Origin: Pantoea sp. 1.19
GTDB taxonomy: Bacteria; Pseudomonadota; Gammaproteobacteria; Enterobacterales; Enterobacteriaceae
Reading direction: 5' to 3'
NCBI RefSeq assembly: GCF_001922585.1
Contig: NZ_MRBS01000001.1
Span: 671,697 to 735,696, forward strand
Length of the DNA: 64,000 bases
In this document: one piece after another, positions 9,813-19,463 of the stretch
How the letters are laid out: each line of letters starts with the position of its first letter
Numbering within the stretch: the first letter of the stretch is position 1
Notes under the pieces: generated by a model
Told to the model about the DNA's origin: nothing
What the model saw: only the letters and a program-made list of their open reading frames with translations
Databases searched by the model: none
Translations under genes and position numbers: made by a program

Positions 9813-11351
9813 ATGAACCTGTTGAAATCGCTGGCTGCGGTCAGTTCTATGACGATGTTTTCCCGCGTGCTGGGCTTCGCGCGCGATGCGATCGTCGCGC
9901 GCGTGTTTGGGGCAGGGATGGCCACCGATGCCTTTTTTGTCGCGTTTAAACTGCCCAATTTGCTGCGGCGCATTTTTGCCGAAGGGGCGTTCTCGCAGGC
10001 CTTTGTGCCGATTCTGGCAGAATACAAAAGTCAGCAGGGTGAGGCGGCGACCCGGGTGTTTGTCGCCTATGTCTCCGGGCTGCTGACCCTGGCGCTGGCG
10101 CTGGTGACGTTTCTCGGCATGCTGGCGGCGCCCTGGGTGATAACCGTCACTGCGCCGGGCTTTGCCGATTCGCCGGACAAGTTTGCCCTGACCGCCGATC
10201 TGCTGCGCATCACCTTTCCCTATATATTACTGATCTCACTGGCGTCGCTGGCCGGGGCGATCCTTAACACCTGGAATCGCTTCTCAGTGCCGGCTTTTGC
10301 GCCGACGCTGCTGAACGTCAGCATGATCGGCTTTGCGCTGTTTGCCGCGCCACATTTTCATCCGCCGGTGCTGGCACTGGCGTGGGCGGTGGTGGCCGGC
10401 GGCGTACTGCAGCTGGGCTATCAGCTACCGCACCTGAAAAAAATTGGCATGCTGGTGCTCCCGCGCCTCAATCTGAAAGACGCCGGCGTCTGGCGGGTGA
10501 TGCGGCAGATGGGGCCGGCGATCCTCGGCGTATCGGTCAGTCAAATTTCACTGATTATCAACACGATATTTGCCTCTTTCCTCGCCTCTGGCTCGGTCTC
10601 GTGGATGTACTATGCAGACCGGCTGATGGAGTTTCCTTCCGGCGTGCTGGGCGTGGCGCTGGGCACCATTTTGCTGCCGTCGCTGGCGAAGAGCTTCGCC
10701 GCCGGTAACCACCAGGAGTATAACCGCCTGCTGGACTGGGGATTGCGCCTCTGCTTCCTGCTGGCTCTGCCGTCGGCAGTGGCGCTGGGGATCCTGGCCC
10801 GTCCGCTGACCGTATCGCTGTTTCAATATGGAAAGTTCAGCGCGTTTGATGCCTGGATGACCCAGCAGGCGCTGATCGCCTATGCGGTCGGTTTGATGGG
10901 ACTGATTGTGGTGAAGGTGCTGGCGCCGGGCTTCTACTCCCGGCAGGACATTAAAACGCCGGTGCGCATTGCCATCGTGACGCTGATTTGCACCCAGCTG
11001 ATGAACCTCGCGCTGATCGGTCCCCTGAAGCATGCCGGGCTGGCGCTGTCGATCGGTCTTGCGGCCTGCCTGAACGCCGGCCTGCTCTACTGGCAGTTGC
11101 GCAAGCAGCAGATTTTCCAGCCGCAGCCCGGCTGGGGTGGGTTTATGGCCCGCCTGCTGGCGGCGGTGCTGGTAATGGCGCTGGTGCTGGTGGCGCTGCT
11201 GCAGGTTATGCCAGCGTGGGAAAGCGGCAACATGCTGTGGCGGCTGCTGCGCCTGGCGGCGGTTTGCGCCGCCGGCGGCGCGGCCTACTTCCTGACGCTG
11301 GCGGGGCTGGGCTTTCGCCCGCGTGACTTTGCCCGCCGCACCGTGCAGTGA
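9813..11351 (+). CDS. murJ: Lipid II flippase MurJ
   Basis: A 512-aa inner-membrane protein of the MOP superfamily with about 14 transmembrane helices. MurJ flips lipid II, the peptidoglycan precursor, to the periplasmic face and is essential. The conserved N-terminus ([24 protein letters not shown], here split by no gap) carries the two arginines needed for activity, followed by [18 protein letters not shown] and, later, the [10 protein letters not shown] motif. It ends at 11351, just before a strong hairpin shared with the converging flgN. Confidence 0.97.
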   Translation: MNLLKSLAAVSSMTMFSRVLGFARDAIVARVFGAGMATDAFFVAFKLPNLLRRIFAEGAFSQAFVPILAEYKSQQGEAATRVFVAYVSGLLTLALALVTFLGMLAAPWVITVTAPGFADSPDKFALTADLLRITFPYILLISLASLAGAILNTWNRFSVPAFAPTLLNVSMIGFALFAAPHFHPPVLALAWAVVAGGVLQLGYQLPHLKKIGMLVLPRLNLKDAGVWRVMRQMGPAILGVSVSQISLIINTIFASFLASGSVSWMYYADRLMEFPSGVLGVALGTILLPSLAKSFAAGNHQEYNRLLDWGLRLCFLLALPSAVALGILARPLTVSLFQYGKFSAFDAWMTQQALIAYAVGLMGLIVVKVLAPGFYSRQDIKTPVRIAIVTLICTQLMNLALIGPLKHAGLALSIGLAACLNAGLLYWQLRKQQIFQPQPGWGGFMARLLAAVLVMALVLVALLQVMPAWESGNMLWRLLRLAAVCAAGGAAYFLTLAGLGFRPRDFARRTVQ

Positions 11352-11361
11352 GGGAGAAATG

Positions 11362-11397
11362 CCCCGCCGCCGTCACGCTTACGTGACGGCGGCGGGG
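11362..11397. terminator. Very stable hairpin between murJ and the flgN fragment
   Basis: A perfect 16-bp GC-rich stem (CCCCGCCGCCGTCACG and its complement) encloses a CTTA tetraloop. It lies 10 bases after the murJ stop, so it most likely ends murJ transcription and, on the other strand, flgAMN transcription. A shorter 10-bp version with a 7-nt loop (11614-11640) lies at the true flgN stop. Confidence 0.7.
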
Positions 11398-11619
11398 TGT
11401 TTACCGCCAGCCCGTTCGGGCCGTAAAAATGCTGACTTTGATGCGGACGCAGCAGGGCCAGCGAGGCCTGGTTATGGGCCATCTGCTGCTCCAGCAGCAG
11501 TCCGTTATGGACATTGATGTCGCGCAGCGCCGCGGTGGCGGTGCGGATTGCCTGCCAGCGCGCCGCCGCGGCGCCGCGGCCCGGATAGGGCGCCGTCAGG
11601 CACAGGCTCTGCTCCGCCG
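11378..11619 (-). pseudogene. Duplicated 3' half of flgN (fragment)
   Basis: This 242-base stretch is identical to 11626-11867 except for one base (C at 11577 against T at 11825, changing His to Arg). It repeats codons ~62 to the end of flgN, in direct tandem with a period of 248 bp. It has no start codon of its own beyond a chance GTG at the junction. Its frame loses the stop because the hairpin loop differs, and so it runs on into the antisense of murJ. It is best read as a recent tandem partial duplication with no intact product. Confidence 0.9.
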
Positions 11620-12051
11620 TCACACCTTACGTGACGGCGGCGGGGTGTTTACCGCCAGCCCGTTCGGGCCGTAAAAATGCTGACTTTGATGCGGACGCAG
11701 CAGGGCCAGCGAGGCCTGGTTATGGGCCATCTGCTGCTCCAGCAGCAGTCCGTTATGGACATTGATGTCGCGCAGCGCCGCGGTGGCGGTGCGGATTGCC
11801 TGCCAGCGCGCCGCCGCGGCGCCGTGGCCCGGATAGGGCGCCGTCAGGCACAGGCTCTGCTCCGCCGCCTGCCGCTGCTGGTCAAAGAAGTGCAGCGTGT
11901 TCAGCAGCGACTGCTTATCCTCGGTGATACGCTGGAGCAGACTGCTGTTCAGGCGGCCGGCGGCCAGCTGTTGCTGCTCCGCCGCCATCACCTCGGCCAG
12001 TGAGGTCAGGACCTCCTGCATCTTTTCCAGCGCGGCGCTCAGCGTCTGCAT
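11620..12051 (-). CDS. flgN: Flagellar export chaperone FlgN
   Basis: A 143-aa helical cytoplasmic chaperone for the hook-filament junction proteins FlgK and FlgL; it guides them to the flagellar type III export gate. The protein is mostly predicted helix and coiled coil, with Gln- and Leu-rich stretches, and ends in a flexible tail (NGLAVNTPPPSRKV). It lies 3 bp downstream of flgM, as in other enterics. The 3' half is duplicated immediately downstream. The last residues and the stop lie within the inverted-repeat region, so the C-terminus may have been altered by the duplication. Confidence 0.93.
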   Translation of the reverse strand: MQTLSAALEKMQEVLTSLAEVMAAEQQQLAAGRLNSSLLQRITEDKQSLLNTLHFFDQQRQAAEQSLCLTAPYPGHGAAAARWQAIRTATAALRDINVHNGLLLEQQMAHNQASLALLRPHQSQHFYGPNGLAVNTPPPSRKV

Positions 12052-12054
12052 TGG

Positions 12055-12351
12055 TTACTGTCCTTTCAGGTAATCCTGGGTATCCTGCAGCAGCGCATCG
12101 GCAATTTTACCGGCGTCCATCTTCAGTTCCCCATGACGAATGGCGGTTTTCAGCGCCTCGACCCGCGCGCTGTTGATATCCTGCGCACCGGGCTGCATCA
12201 GCTGCGCCTGCGCGCCGCTCAGCGTTACCTGAGCCGCCGAGGCCGGTGCGGCTGCGGCGTGTGGACGCGTTTTGCTGCTGCTGGCTTCGCTATTCTCGCG
12301 CGGCTGAACGGTGCTCACCGGTTTTAACGGTGGTGTTCTGTCAATGCTCAT
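12055..12351 (-). CDS. flgM: Anti-sigma-28 factor FlgM
   Basis: A 98-aa anti-sigma factor that binds FliA until the hook is complete, then is exported through the flagellum. It starts [19 protein letters not shown], typical of enteric FlgM. The disordered Ala/Ser-rich middle leads to the C-terminal FliA-binding helices ([30 protein letters not shown]). A sigma-28-type promoter lies about 70 bp upstream, so flgMN can be made both from the flgA transcript and from its own class 3 promoter. Confidence 0.96.
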   Translation of the reverse strand: MSIDRTPPLKPVSTVQPRENSEASSSKTRPHAAAAPASAAQVTLSGAQAQLMQPGAQDINSARVEALKTAIRHGELKMDAGKIADALLQDTQDYLKGQ

Positions 12352-12421
12352 TATCGACTCCCCTTATCGCAGACGGGCGATGCCTGCCTGGTCGCTATGT
12401 TAGCGCTTTCTGTTACTGCCA

Positions 12422-12448
12422 TTATCGTCAGTCTCGCCGCAATCTTTA
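12422..12448 (-). promoter_or_regulatory. Sigma-28 (FliA) promoter of flgMN
   Basis: On the minus strand, TAAA is followed by exactly 15 bases and then GACGATAA. This matches the FliA consensus TAAA-N15-GCCGATAA at 11 of 12 positions. It lies between the flgA stop and the flgM start, where Salmonella also has a class 3 promoter. Confidence 0.85.
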
Positions 12449-12453
12449 GCCCT

Positions 12454-13113
12454 TTACAGCGTAATCAGAATATTCCCATCCGCATCGGCGCGGCCGCTGA
12501 CCACCTGGCCGGAGGCCAGGCGTACCCGAACCGGCTGGGCGATGGTGGCGTTATTCAGTGCTTTTCCTGCGGCAATGGCGCTGAAGCCGTCGCCCTGGGC
12601 GATCACCTGCACGCTCTGCCCGGCTTTGACCCGCCACGGCTGGCGCACCATGCTCTCCGTCAGCGGCTGGCCGGGCGTCAGGTCGCGCAGCGCCACGGCC
12701 GCCAGCGCCCGCGACGGGTTGAGGATCAGCCGCGTCGGCAGGGTGTCGAGGCGGCCGCTTACCGTCTGTACGTCCCCGGCGCCCAGGCTGTCGCCCCGGC
12801 GCACGGAGCGGCTGACGGCCAGATACTGGCCGGTGGCCTGCACCTGCACTTGAATAAAGCGGCGCGCGTCGCCGCAGCGGGCCTGGACGCTGAGATTGCC
12901 CCACGGGCGGCCGTTGCCCGGCAGGGAGAATTGCGGCGCATTGCAGACCGGCCACTGCGCCGCCGGCGTGCGCACCACCACCGTAATCGCGGTGTCGCTG
13001 TGGGCGAAGCGCGTTTGAAAAAACGCGGTGAGCTGGTCACTGAGCGCGGTGGCGGCGGCGCTGCCGCAGAGCAGCAGCCACAGCGCCAGCGCGCGCAGGG
13101 TGAAAGACGACAT
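12454..13113 (-). CDS. flgA: Flagellar P-ring assembly chaperone FlgA
   Basis: A 219-aa periplasmic protein that helps FlgI subunits assemble into the P ring. Residues 1-21 form a signal peptide (ALALWLLLCGSAAA). The C-terminal half contains the SAF domain (YLAVSRSVRRGDSLGAGDVQ onward), followed by the conserved VKAGQSVQVIAQGDGFSA and RVRLASGQVVSG blocks. It is transcribed divergently from flgB across a 156-bp region that should hold the FlhDC-dependent class 2 promoters. Confidence 0.94.
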   Translation of the reverse strand: MSSFTLRALALWLLLCGSAAATALSDQLTAFFQTRFAHSDTAITVVVRTPAAQWPVCNAPQFSLPGNGRPWGNLSVQARCGDARRFIQVQVQATGQYLAVSRSVRRGDSLGAGDVQTVSGRLDTLPTRLILNPSRALAAVALRDLTPGQPLTESMVRQPWRVKAGQSVQVIAQGDGFSAIAAGKALNNATIAQPVRVRLASGQVVSGRADADGNILITL

Positions 13114-13269
13114 GGGCGCTCTCCTGACGGGAAGATGGCACTGATTTTACCGAAGGCAGGGCAGAGTCAAACGCGAAATTAGCGGGGCATTTGCACGCTA
13201 TTCAGTCGATGGTGTGCACCCCCGCGGGCTTATTCTGCCTGCTCAGAAAAGTCTTTTTTCGGAGGGCGT
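13114..13269. promoter_or_regulatory. Divergent flgA / flgB promoter region
   Basis: This 156-bp gap separates the divergent flgAMN and flgBCDEFGHIJ transcripts. In enterics it carries FlhD4C2-activated class 2 promoters for both directions. I could not pick out a convincing FlhDC box by eye, so the assignment rests on gene order. A good ribosome-binding site (TTTTCGGAGGGCGT) precedes flgB. Confidence 0.5.
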
Positions 13270-13683
13270 ATGCTCGACAAACTGGATGCGGCGCTGCGGT
13301 TCAACACCGAAGCGCTCAATCTCCGCGCTCAGCGTCAGGAGGTGCTGGCCGGCAATATCGCTAACGCGGATACCCCCGGCTATCAGGCGCGCGACATTGA
13401 TTTCGCCAGCGAACTGCAGCGGGTGATGGAAAAAGGGCGCGCCGACGGCAGCAGCATGGCGCTGTCGCTGACGTCATCGCGGCACATTCCGGCGCAAACC
13501 GCGCAGCCGCCCTCGCTGGATCTGCTGTGGCGGGTACCCGATCAGCCCGCCGTGGACGGCAATACCGTGGATATGGATCGCGAGCGCACCGCGTTCGCCG
13601 ATAACAGCCTGAAATACCAAACCGATCTCACCCTGATCAGCAGCCAGATCAAAGGGATGATGAGCGTACTCCAGGGGCAATAA
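13270..13683 (+). CDS. flgB: Flagellar proximal rod protein FlgB
   Basis: A 137-aa proximal rod subunit. The N-terminal heptad region has the rod/hook signature [23 protein letters not shown], and the C-terminal helix ([22 protein letters not shown]) pairs with it in the coiled coil of the rod. There is no Sec signal, as expected for a type III flagellar export substrate. It is the first gene of the flgB-flgJ operon, with flgC starting 3 bp after its stop. Confidence 0.96.
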   Translation: MLDKLDAALRFNTEALNLRAQRQEVLAGNIANADTPGYQARDIDFASELQRVMEKGRADGSSMALSLTSSRHIPAQTAQPPSLDLLWRVPDQPAVDGNTVDMDRERTAFADNSLKYQTDLTLISSQIKGMMSVLQGQ

Positions 13684-13686
13684 TCG

Positions 13687-14091
13687 ATGGCTCTGCTGAC
13701 TATTTTTGATATTGCCGGCTCGGCGATGACCGCCCAGTCGCAGCGGATGAACGTGGCGGCCAGTAACCTGGCGAACGCCGACAGCGTCACCGGGCCGGAC
13801 GGCCAGCCCTACCGCGCGAAGCAGGTGGTGTTTCAGGTAGACGCCGCACCCGGCGCCGCCACCGGCGGCGTGCGCGTGGCCGGGGTCGTGGAGGATCCGT
13901 CACCGGAAAAGCGGGTGTATCAGCCCGGCAATCCGCTGGCCGATGATAAAGGCTACGTGCGGATGCCGAACGTGGATGTGGTCGGCGAGACGGTTAACAG
14001 CATGGCGGCGTCGCGCAGCTATCAGGCCAACGTTGAGGTGTTGAATACCGTCAAAACGCTGATGATGAAAACCCTGACCATCGGTCAGTAA
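13687..14091 (+). CDS. flgC: Flagellar proximal rod protein FlgC
   Basis: A 134-aa rod subunit starting [20 protein letters not shown], with the family motif [20 protein letters not shown] and the C-terminal [23 protein letters not shown]. The length and both terminal coiled-coil regions are normal. It assembles with FlgB, FlgF and FliE into the proximal rod. Confidence 0.96.
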   Translation: MALLTIFDIAGSAMTAQSQRMNVAASNLANADSVTGPDGQPYRAKQVVFQVDAAPGAATGGVRVAGVVEDPSPEKRVYQPGNPLADDKGYVRMPNVDVVGETVNSMAASRSYQANVEVLNTVKTLMMKTLTIGQ

Positions 14092-14101
14092 GGAACCTGA
14101 C

Positions 14102-14773
14102 GTGGGCATCGCCGTTAACGTCAATGAATCGCTCAACACCGCCACGGTTAACTCCGGCGCGGCCACCGGCGGCAGCAACAGCGCCGACTTACAGAGTAAC
14201 TTCCTGACCCTGCTGGTCACCCAGCTTAAGAATCAGGATCCCACTAACCCGATGGAAAATAATGAGCTGACCACCCAGCTGGCGCAGATTAATACCCTGA
14301 GCGGCATTGAAAAGCTCAATACCACCCTCGGATCCATCTCCGGGCAAATCAACAGCAACCAGTCGCTGCAGGCGACGGCCCTGATCGGCCACGGCGTGAT
14401 GATCCCCGGCAGCCAGATACTGGTCGGTAAGGGTGAGACCACCCCGTTTGGCGTCGAGCTGGCGCGCGCGGCCGATAGCGTGACCGCCACCGTCACCGAT
14501 GCCGCCGGCAAAGTGGTCCGCACCCTTGAGGTCGGTGGCCTGAGCGCCGGCGTCCACACCTTTACCTGGGATGGCACCATGACGGACGGCACCACGGCGC
14601 CGGACGGCAAGTACACCGTGTCGCTGGCGGCCAGTCTTGGCGGCGAACCGATGGTGGCACAGGCGCTCAATTTTGCGCTGGTAAATGGCGTCACCCATCA
14701 CACCGATGGCGCACGGTTAGATCTCGGAACGCTGGGCACTACCACGCTCGCTAACGTTCGCCAAATCCTTTAA
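14102..14773 (+). CDS. flgD: Flagellar hook cap / hook assembly protein FlgD
   Basis: A 223-aa scaffold that caps the growing hook and is discarded once it is complete. It starts with GTG (GTGGGCATCGCC), preceded by AAGGAACCTGAC. The N-terminal FlgD signature NFLTLLVTQLKNQDPTNPMENNE is here read in two overlapping parts, SNFLTLLVTQLKNQDP and PTNPMENNELT. A FlgD Ig-like/Tudor region follows (residues ~85-220, with TFTWDGTMTDGTTAPDGKY). It shares the operon with flgE, 25 bp downstream. Confidence 0.95.
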   Translation: MGIAVNVNESLNTATVNSGAATGGSNSADLQSNFLTLLVTQLKNQDPTNPMENNELTTQLAQINTLSGIEKLNTTLGSISGQINSNQSLQATALIGHGVMIPGSQILVGKGETTPFGVELARAADSVTATVTDAAGKVVRTLEVGGLSAGVHTFTWDGTMTDGTTAPDGKYTVSLAASLGGEPMVAQALNFALVNGVTHHTDGARLDLGTLGTTTLANVRQIL

Positions 14774-14798
14774 CGCATACGCAATCCAGGAGTGACAG

Positions 14799-16007
14799 AT
14801 GGCATTCTCCCAGTCGGTCAGCGGCCTTAACGCCGCGGCCAGTAACCTTGATGTGATCGGCAACAACATCGCGAACTCCGCTACTGCGGGGTTTAAATCC
14901 AGTTCTGTCTCTTTTGCCGACATGTTTGCCGGCTCCAAGGTGGGAATGGGGGTGGAAGTGGCCGGTGTGATTCAAAATTTTACTGACGGTACGCCTACCG
15001 CCACCAGCCGCGGGCTGGATGTGGCGATCAGTCAGCAGGGCTTCTTTCGCCTGACCGACGCCAGCGGCGCGGTGTTCTACTCGCGCAACGGCCAGTTCAC
15101 GCTGGATGCCAACCGCAATATTGTCAATATGCAGGGGATGCAGCTGACCGGTTATCCGGTGGCCGGTACGCCGCCGACGGTGCAGACCGGGGCGAACCTG
15201 GTGCCGCTCAGCGTGTCGGCCGGGCAGATGACCGCGCGCGCCACCACCGGCGGATCGGTTCTGGCCAACCTCAACTCCTCCGATAAGGTGCCGGCCACCG
15301 CCACCTTCGCCAGCAACGATACCACCAGCTATAACGGTAAAACGGCGATGACCACCTTTGACAGCCTCGGTAACGAACACAAAATCGATCTCTATTTTGT
15401 GAAAAATGGCGATAACAACTGGACGGTACATCCGATTGACAGCAGTAGTACGCCGGCGGTCGCCACCGCGCCCTTTGCCATGACCTTTAACGCCAACGGC
15501 CAGATGACCGCGCCGCAGGGTACGGTTGCGGTGAATATGGGGGCGTTAAACGGCGCCAACGCCCAGACGTTTGCGCTGAATCTCACCGGCAGTATGCAGC
15601 AGAACACCGGGGATAACACCTTCGGTAACCCAAGCCAGGACGGCTACGCCCCGGGCGAGCTGGTGAGCTATCAGATTAACGATGATGGCACGCTGGTCGG
15701 TAACTACTCCAACGAGCGAACCCAGCTGCTGGGCCAGATAGCACTGGCTAACTTCGCCAACCCGGAAGGGCTGACTTCGCAGGGGGACAATGTCTGGGCG
15801 GCTTCAAACAGCTCCGGTCAGCCGTTGGTTGGCCTGGCCGGCACCGGTAACCTGGGTACGCTGACCGCCGGGGCGCTGGAGTCTTCGAACGTTGATCTGA
15901 GTAAAGAGCTGGTGAACATGATCGTCGCGCAGCGTAACTATCAGTCCAACGCGCAGACCATCAAAACCCAGGATCAAATCCTCAATACGCTGGTTAACCT
16001 GCGTTAA
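14799..16007 (+). CDS. flgE: Flagellar hook protein FlgE
   Basis: A 402-aa hook subunit, the normal enteric length. The N-terminal rod/hook motif (NAAASNLDVIGNNIANSATAG) and C-terminal partner helix (NVDLSKELVNMIVAQRNYQS) flank the surface domains, including the FlgE D2-type region around residues 160-290. It polymerises into the universal joint outside the outer membrane. A small in-frame Thr/Ser/Asn/Gly-rich composition is normal for the exposed part. Confidence 0.96.
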   Translation: MAFSQSVSGLNAAASNLDVIGNNIANSATAGFKSSSVSFADMFAGSKVGMGVEVAGVIQNFTDGTPTATSRGLDVAISQQGFFRLTDASGAVFYSRNGQFTLDANRNIVNMQGMQLTGYPVAGTPPTVQTGANLVPLSVSAGQMTARATTGGSVLANLNSSDKVPATATFASNDTTSYNGKTAMTTFDSLGNEHKIDLYFVKNGDNNWTVHPIDSSSTPAVATAPFAMTFNANGQMTAPQGTVAVNMGALNGANAQTFALNLTGSMQQNTGDNTFGNPSQDGYAPGELVSYQINDDGTLVGNYSNERTQLLGQIALANFANPEGLTSQGDNVWAASNSSGQPLVGLAGTGNLGTLTAGALESSNVDLSKELVNMIVAQRNYQSNAQTIKTQDQILNTLVNLR

Positions 16008-16028
16008 CCGGCCTGACGGGGCGAGTTT

Positions 16029-16784
16029 ATGGATCACGCAATCTATACCGCGATGGGGGCGGCCAGCCAAACCCTTAATCAGCAGGCGGTCAACGCCAGC
16101 AATCTGGCCAACGCCTCCACCCCCGGCTTTCGCGCGCAGCTCAGCGCGCTGCGCGCGGTGCCGGTTGAGGGGCTGAGCCTGCCGACCCGCACCCTGGTGG
16201 TGGCCTCGACGCCGGGGGCCGATATGTCCCCCGGCAGCCTCGATTACACCTCGCGTAATCTGGATGTGGCGGTGCAGCAGGATGGCTGGCTGGTGGTGCA
16301 GGGGCCGGACGGCGGCGAGGCCTATACCCGCAACGGTGATATGCAGGTGGATCAAACCGGTCAGCTGACCATCCAGGGCCATCTGGTTATCGGCGATGGT
16401 GGCCCGATTGCGCTTCCGCAAGGGGCGGAGATCACCATAGCGGCCGATGGCACCATCACCGCGTTGAACCCCGGCGATCCGCCGAACGCTACCGTGCAGG
16501 TTGGCCAGCTGAAGCGGGTGAAGGCGGAGGCCGCCGAGCTGATTCGCGGCGATGACGGCATGTTTCGCCTGAGCGACAGCGCCCGGCAGCAGCGCGGGAC
16601 GGTATTGCCTAACGACCCAACGGTGCAGGTGATGCCGGGCGTGCTGGAGGGGAGTAACGTTAACCCGATCACTAGCATGGTAGAGATGATAGCCAACGCC
16701 CGACGCTTTGAGATGCAGATGAAAGTTATCTCCGGCGTCGATGAAAACGAACAGCGCGCAAACCAGCTGCTTTCAATCAGCTAA
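16029..16784 (+). CDS. flgF: Flagellar proximal rod protein FlgF
   Basis: A 251-aa rod subunit. Conserved parts are [21 protein letters not shown] at the start (shown here without its last residues), the [19 protein letters not shown] loop and the C-terminal [21 protein letters not shown] helix. It lies 17 bp before flgG. Confidence 0.95.
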   Translation: MDHAIYTAMGAASQTLNQQAVNASNLANASTPGFRAQLSALRAVPVEGLSLPTRTLVVASTPGADMSPGSLDYTSRNLDVAVQQDGWLVVQGPDGGEAYTRNGDMQVDQTGQLTIQGHLVIGDGGPIALPQGAEITIAADGTITALNPGDPPNATVQVGQLKRVKAEAAELIRGDDGMFRLSDSARQQRGTVLPNDPTVQVMPGVLEGSNVNPITSMVEMIANARRFEMQMKVISGVDENEQRANQLLSIS

Positions 16785-16801
16785 GCGCAGAGGATACGCG
16801 A

Positions 16802-17584
16802 ATGATTAGCTCTTTATGGATTGCCAAAACCGGTCTTGATGCGCAGCAGACCAACATGGATGTGATTGCCAACAACCTGGCGAACGTCAGCACCAACGGC
16901 TTTAAGCGCCAGCGTGCGGTGTTTGAGGACCTGATGTACCAGACTCTGCGTCAGCCGGGGGCGCAATCTTCCGAGCAGACTACGCTGCCGTCAGGTCTGC
17001 AGATCGGTACCGGCACGCGCCCGGTGGCCACCGAGCGTCTGCACAGTCAGGGCAACCTGTCGAAGACCGATTCGTCAAAAGACGTGGCGATCAATGGCCA
17101 GGGTTTCTTTCAGGTACAGATGCCGGATGGCGCGCTGGCCTACACCCGCGACGGCGCTTTCCAGGTTGATCAGAACGGTCAGCTGGTAACGAACGGCGGT
17201 TTTCCGGTGCAGCCGGCCATCACCATTCCGGCCAACGCCCTCAGCATTACCATCGCCCGCGACGGGGTAGTCAGCGTAACCCAGCAGGGACAGACGCAGC
17301 CGGTGCAGGTTGGCCAGCTGACGCTGAGCACCTTTATTAACGATGCCGGCCTGGAGAGCAAAGGGGAGAACCTGTATCAGGAGACGCAGGCTTCCGGTGC
17401 GCCGACCGACAGTAATCCGGGGCAAAACGGCGCCGGGCTGCTGTATCAGGGCTACGTCGAGACCTCCAACGTCAACGTTGCCGAGGAGCTGGTGACCATG
17501 ATTCAGACCCAGCGCGCCTACGAAATCAACAGTAAGGCGATTACCACTGCCGATCAGATGCTGCAGAAGCTGACGCAGGTTTAA
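16802..17584 (+). CDS. flgG: Flagellar distal rod protein FlgG
   Basis: A 260-aa distal rod subunit, very typical: [20 protein letters not shown] at the N-terminus, then [20 protein letters not shown], and the C-terminal [20 protein letters not shown] helix. The FlgG-specific insertion after the first helix, containing [15 protein letters not shown], is present; this segment sets rod straightness compared with the hook. Confidence 0.97.
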   Translation: MISSLWIAKTGLDAQQTNMDVIANNLANVSTNGFKRQRAVFEDLMYQTLRQPGAQSSEQTTLPSGLQIGTGTRPVATERLHSQGNLSKTDSSKDVAINGQGFFQVQMPDGALAYTRDGAFQVDQNGQLVTNGGFPVQPAITIPANALSITIARDGVVSVTQQGQTQPVQVGQLTLSTFINDAGLESKGENLYQETQASGAPTDSNPGQNGAGLLYQGYVETSNVNVAEELVTMIQTQRAYEINSKAITTADQMLQKLTQV

Positions 17585-17592
17585 GTCTTTCG

Positions 17593-17610
17593 GACCCCGC
17601 GCGCGGGGTC
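17593..17610 (+). other. Palindromic hairpin between flgG and flgH
   Basis: GACCCCGCGCGCGGGGTC is a perfect 18-base palindrome 8 bases after the flgG stop and 20 before the flgH start. No T-tract follows (AGTTAAAAAA), so it is probably a processing or stability hairpin inside the operon rather than a terminator. Confidence 0.5.
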
Positions 17611-17630
17611 AGTTAAAAAAGGTGTGTTCC

Positions 17631-18335
17631 GTGGCAATGCAACGAGTTTTCCGGGGGGTCAGCGGGTGGGTGGCGGTGGCGCTGCTGACCGTAAACGGCT
17701 GTGCGCTGGTACCGCGCACGCCGCTGGTACAGGGGGCCACCTCCGCCCAGCCGCTGCCGGCGTCACCGCCGGTAGCCAACGGCTCCATTTTCCAGGGGGT
17801 GATGCCGATGAACTACGGCTATCAGCCGCTGTTTGAAGATCGTCGCCCGCGCAACATCGGCGATACCCTGACCATTGTGCTGCAGGAGAACGTCAGCGCC
17901 AGTAAAAGCTCGTCGGCCAATGCCGGACGCGATGGCAGCACCAGCTTTGGTCTGAGCGCCACGCCGCGCTATCTGCAGGGGCTGCTGGGCGGCGACCGCG
18001 CCACCGTAGCCGCAGAGGGGAAAAATGATTTCGCCGGCAAAGGCGGCGCCAGCGCCAATAACACCTTTACCGGCACCATTACCGTCACCGTGAACGAAGT
18101 GTTGCCCAACGGCAACCTGCGGGTGGTGGGCGAAAAGCAGATTGAAATAAATCAGGGCACCGAGTTCATTCGCTTCTCGGGCGTGGTCAATCCGCGCACC
18201 ATCAGCGGCGCTAACAGCGTGGTCTCCACGCAGGTGGCGGATGCCCGCATTGAGTATGTCGGCAACGGCTACATCAACGAAGCGCAGACCATGGGCTGGC
18301 TGCAGCGCTTCTTCCTGAACCTGTCACCGATGTAA
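17631..18335 (+). CDS. flgH: Flagellar L-ring lipoprotein FlgH
   Basis: The L-ring subunit, about 234 aa, located in the outer membrane. The signal peptide ends in a lipobox-like TVNGC followed by Ala, so it should be lipidated and passed on by LolCDE. Family blocks include [36 protein letters not shown] and the C-terminal [18 protein letters not shown] prefer the GTG at 17631, because AAAAAAGG lies 8 bases upstream. The ATG at 17637, matching the Salmonella start, and a GTG at 17622 are alternatives. Confidence 0.94.
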   Translation: MAMQRVFRGVSGWVAVALLTVNGCALVPRTPLVQGATSAQPLPASPPVANGSIFQGVMPMNYGYQPLFEDRRPRNIGDTLTIVLQENVSASKSSSANAGRDGSTSFGLSATPRYLQGLLGGDRATVAAEGKNDFAGKGGASANNTFTGTITVTVNEVLPNGNLRVVGEKQIEINQGTEFIRFSGVVNPRTISGANSVVSTQVADARIEYVGNGYINEAQTMGWLQRFFLNLSPM

Positions 18336-18353
18336 AAGAACGAAGAGGACTGT

Positions 18354-19463
18354 ATGGCTAACGTATCCCTGTCTCGCCTGCTGGCGCTGCTGCTGACGCT
18401 GTGGAGCATCACCGCCGGCGCCGAGCGCATCCGCGATCTGACCACCGTGCTCGGCGTGCGCGATAACTCCCTGATTGGCTACGGGCTGGTGGTTGGGCTG
18501 GATGGCACGGGGGATCAGACCATGCAGACCCCGTTTACCACCCAGAGTCTGAACAACATGCTGTCGCAGCTGGGTATTACCGTGCCTCCCGGCACCAATA
18601 TGCAGCTGAAAAACGTTGCGGCGGTGATGGTCACCGCCAAACTGCCGCCGTTTTCCCGCCAGGGGCAGGCGATTGATGTGGTGGTCTCCTCAATGGGCAA
18701 CGCCAAAAGTCTACGCGGTGGGACGCTGCTCATGACGCCGCTGAAAGGGGTCGATAATCAGGTCTACGCGCTGGCGCAGGGAAATATTCTGGTCGGCGGC
18801 GCGGGCGCGCAGGCCGGCGGCAGTAGCGTGCAGGTTAACCAGCTTAACGGCGGCCGCATCACCGGCGGGGCCACGGTGGAGCGCGAGCTGCCCACCACCT
18901 TCGGCCGCAGCAACACCCTGATGCTGCAGCTAAACGACGAGGACTTTACCATGGCGCAGCGCATCAGCGATGCCATTAACCGCAGCAGCGGCTACGGCGC
19001 GGCCCAGGCGCTGGACGGGCGCACCGTGCAGGTTCAGGTCTCTGCCAGCGGCACCTCGCAGGTGCGCCTGCTGGCGGATATCCAGAATATCGACGTGTCA
19101 GTGCCGGTCCAGGACGCCAAAGTGGTGATTAACAGCCGCACCGGATCGGTCGTGATGAATCGCGAAGTGACCCTCAGTCAGTGTGCGGTCGCGCAGGGGA
19201 ACCTGTCGGTGACCGTGAACCAGCAGCAGAACGTCAACCAGCCGGACACGCCGTTTGGCGGCGGTCAGACGGTGGTGACGCAGCAGACGCAGATCGATCT
19301 GCGCCAGGAGGGCGGCGCGCTGCAGCGGGTGAACGCCAGCGCCAACCTCAATAACGTGGTACGCGCGCTGAATGCGCTCGGCGCTTCGCCGATGGAGCTG
19401 ATGTCTATCTTACAATCCATGCAGAGCGCCGGCTGTTTGCGCGCCAGGCTGGAAATCATCTGA
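18354..19463 (+). CDS. flgI: Flagellar P-ring protein FlgI
   Basis: A 369-aa P-ring subunit with a Sec signal peptide (residues 1-23, [15 protein letters not shown]). The mature protein begins with the conserved [15 protein letters not shown]. Other hallmarks are [14 protein letters not shown] and the C-terminal [20 protein letters not shown]. It forms the peptidoglycan-level bushing with help from FlgA. Its TGA overlaps the flgJ ATG by one base. Confidence 0.96.
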   Translation: MANVSLSRLLALLLTLWSITAGAERIRDLTTVLGVRDNSLIGYGLVVGLDGTGDQTMQTPFTTQSLNNMLSQLGITVPPGTNMQLKNVAAVMVTAKLPPFSRQGQAIDVVVSSMGNAKSLRGGTLLMTPLKGVDNQVYALAQGNILVGGAGAQAGGSSVQVNQLNGGRITGGATVERELPTTFGRSNTLMLQLNDEDFTMAQRISDAINRSSGYGAAQALDGRTVQVQVSASGTSQVRLLADIQNIDVSVPVQDAKVVINSRTGSVVMNREVTLSQCAVAQGNLSVTVNQQQNVNQPDTPFGGGQTVVTQQTQIDLRQEGGALQRVNASANLNNVVRALNALGASPMELMSILQSMQSAGCLRARLEII

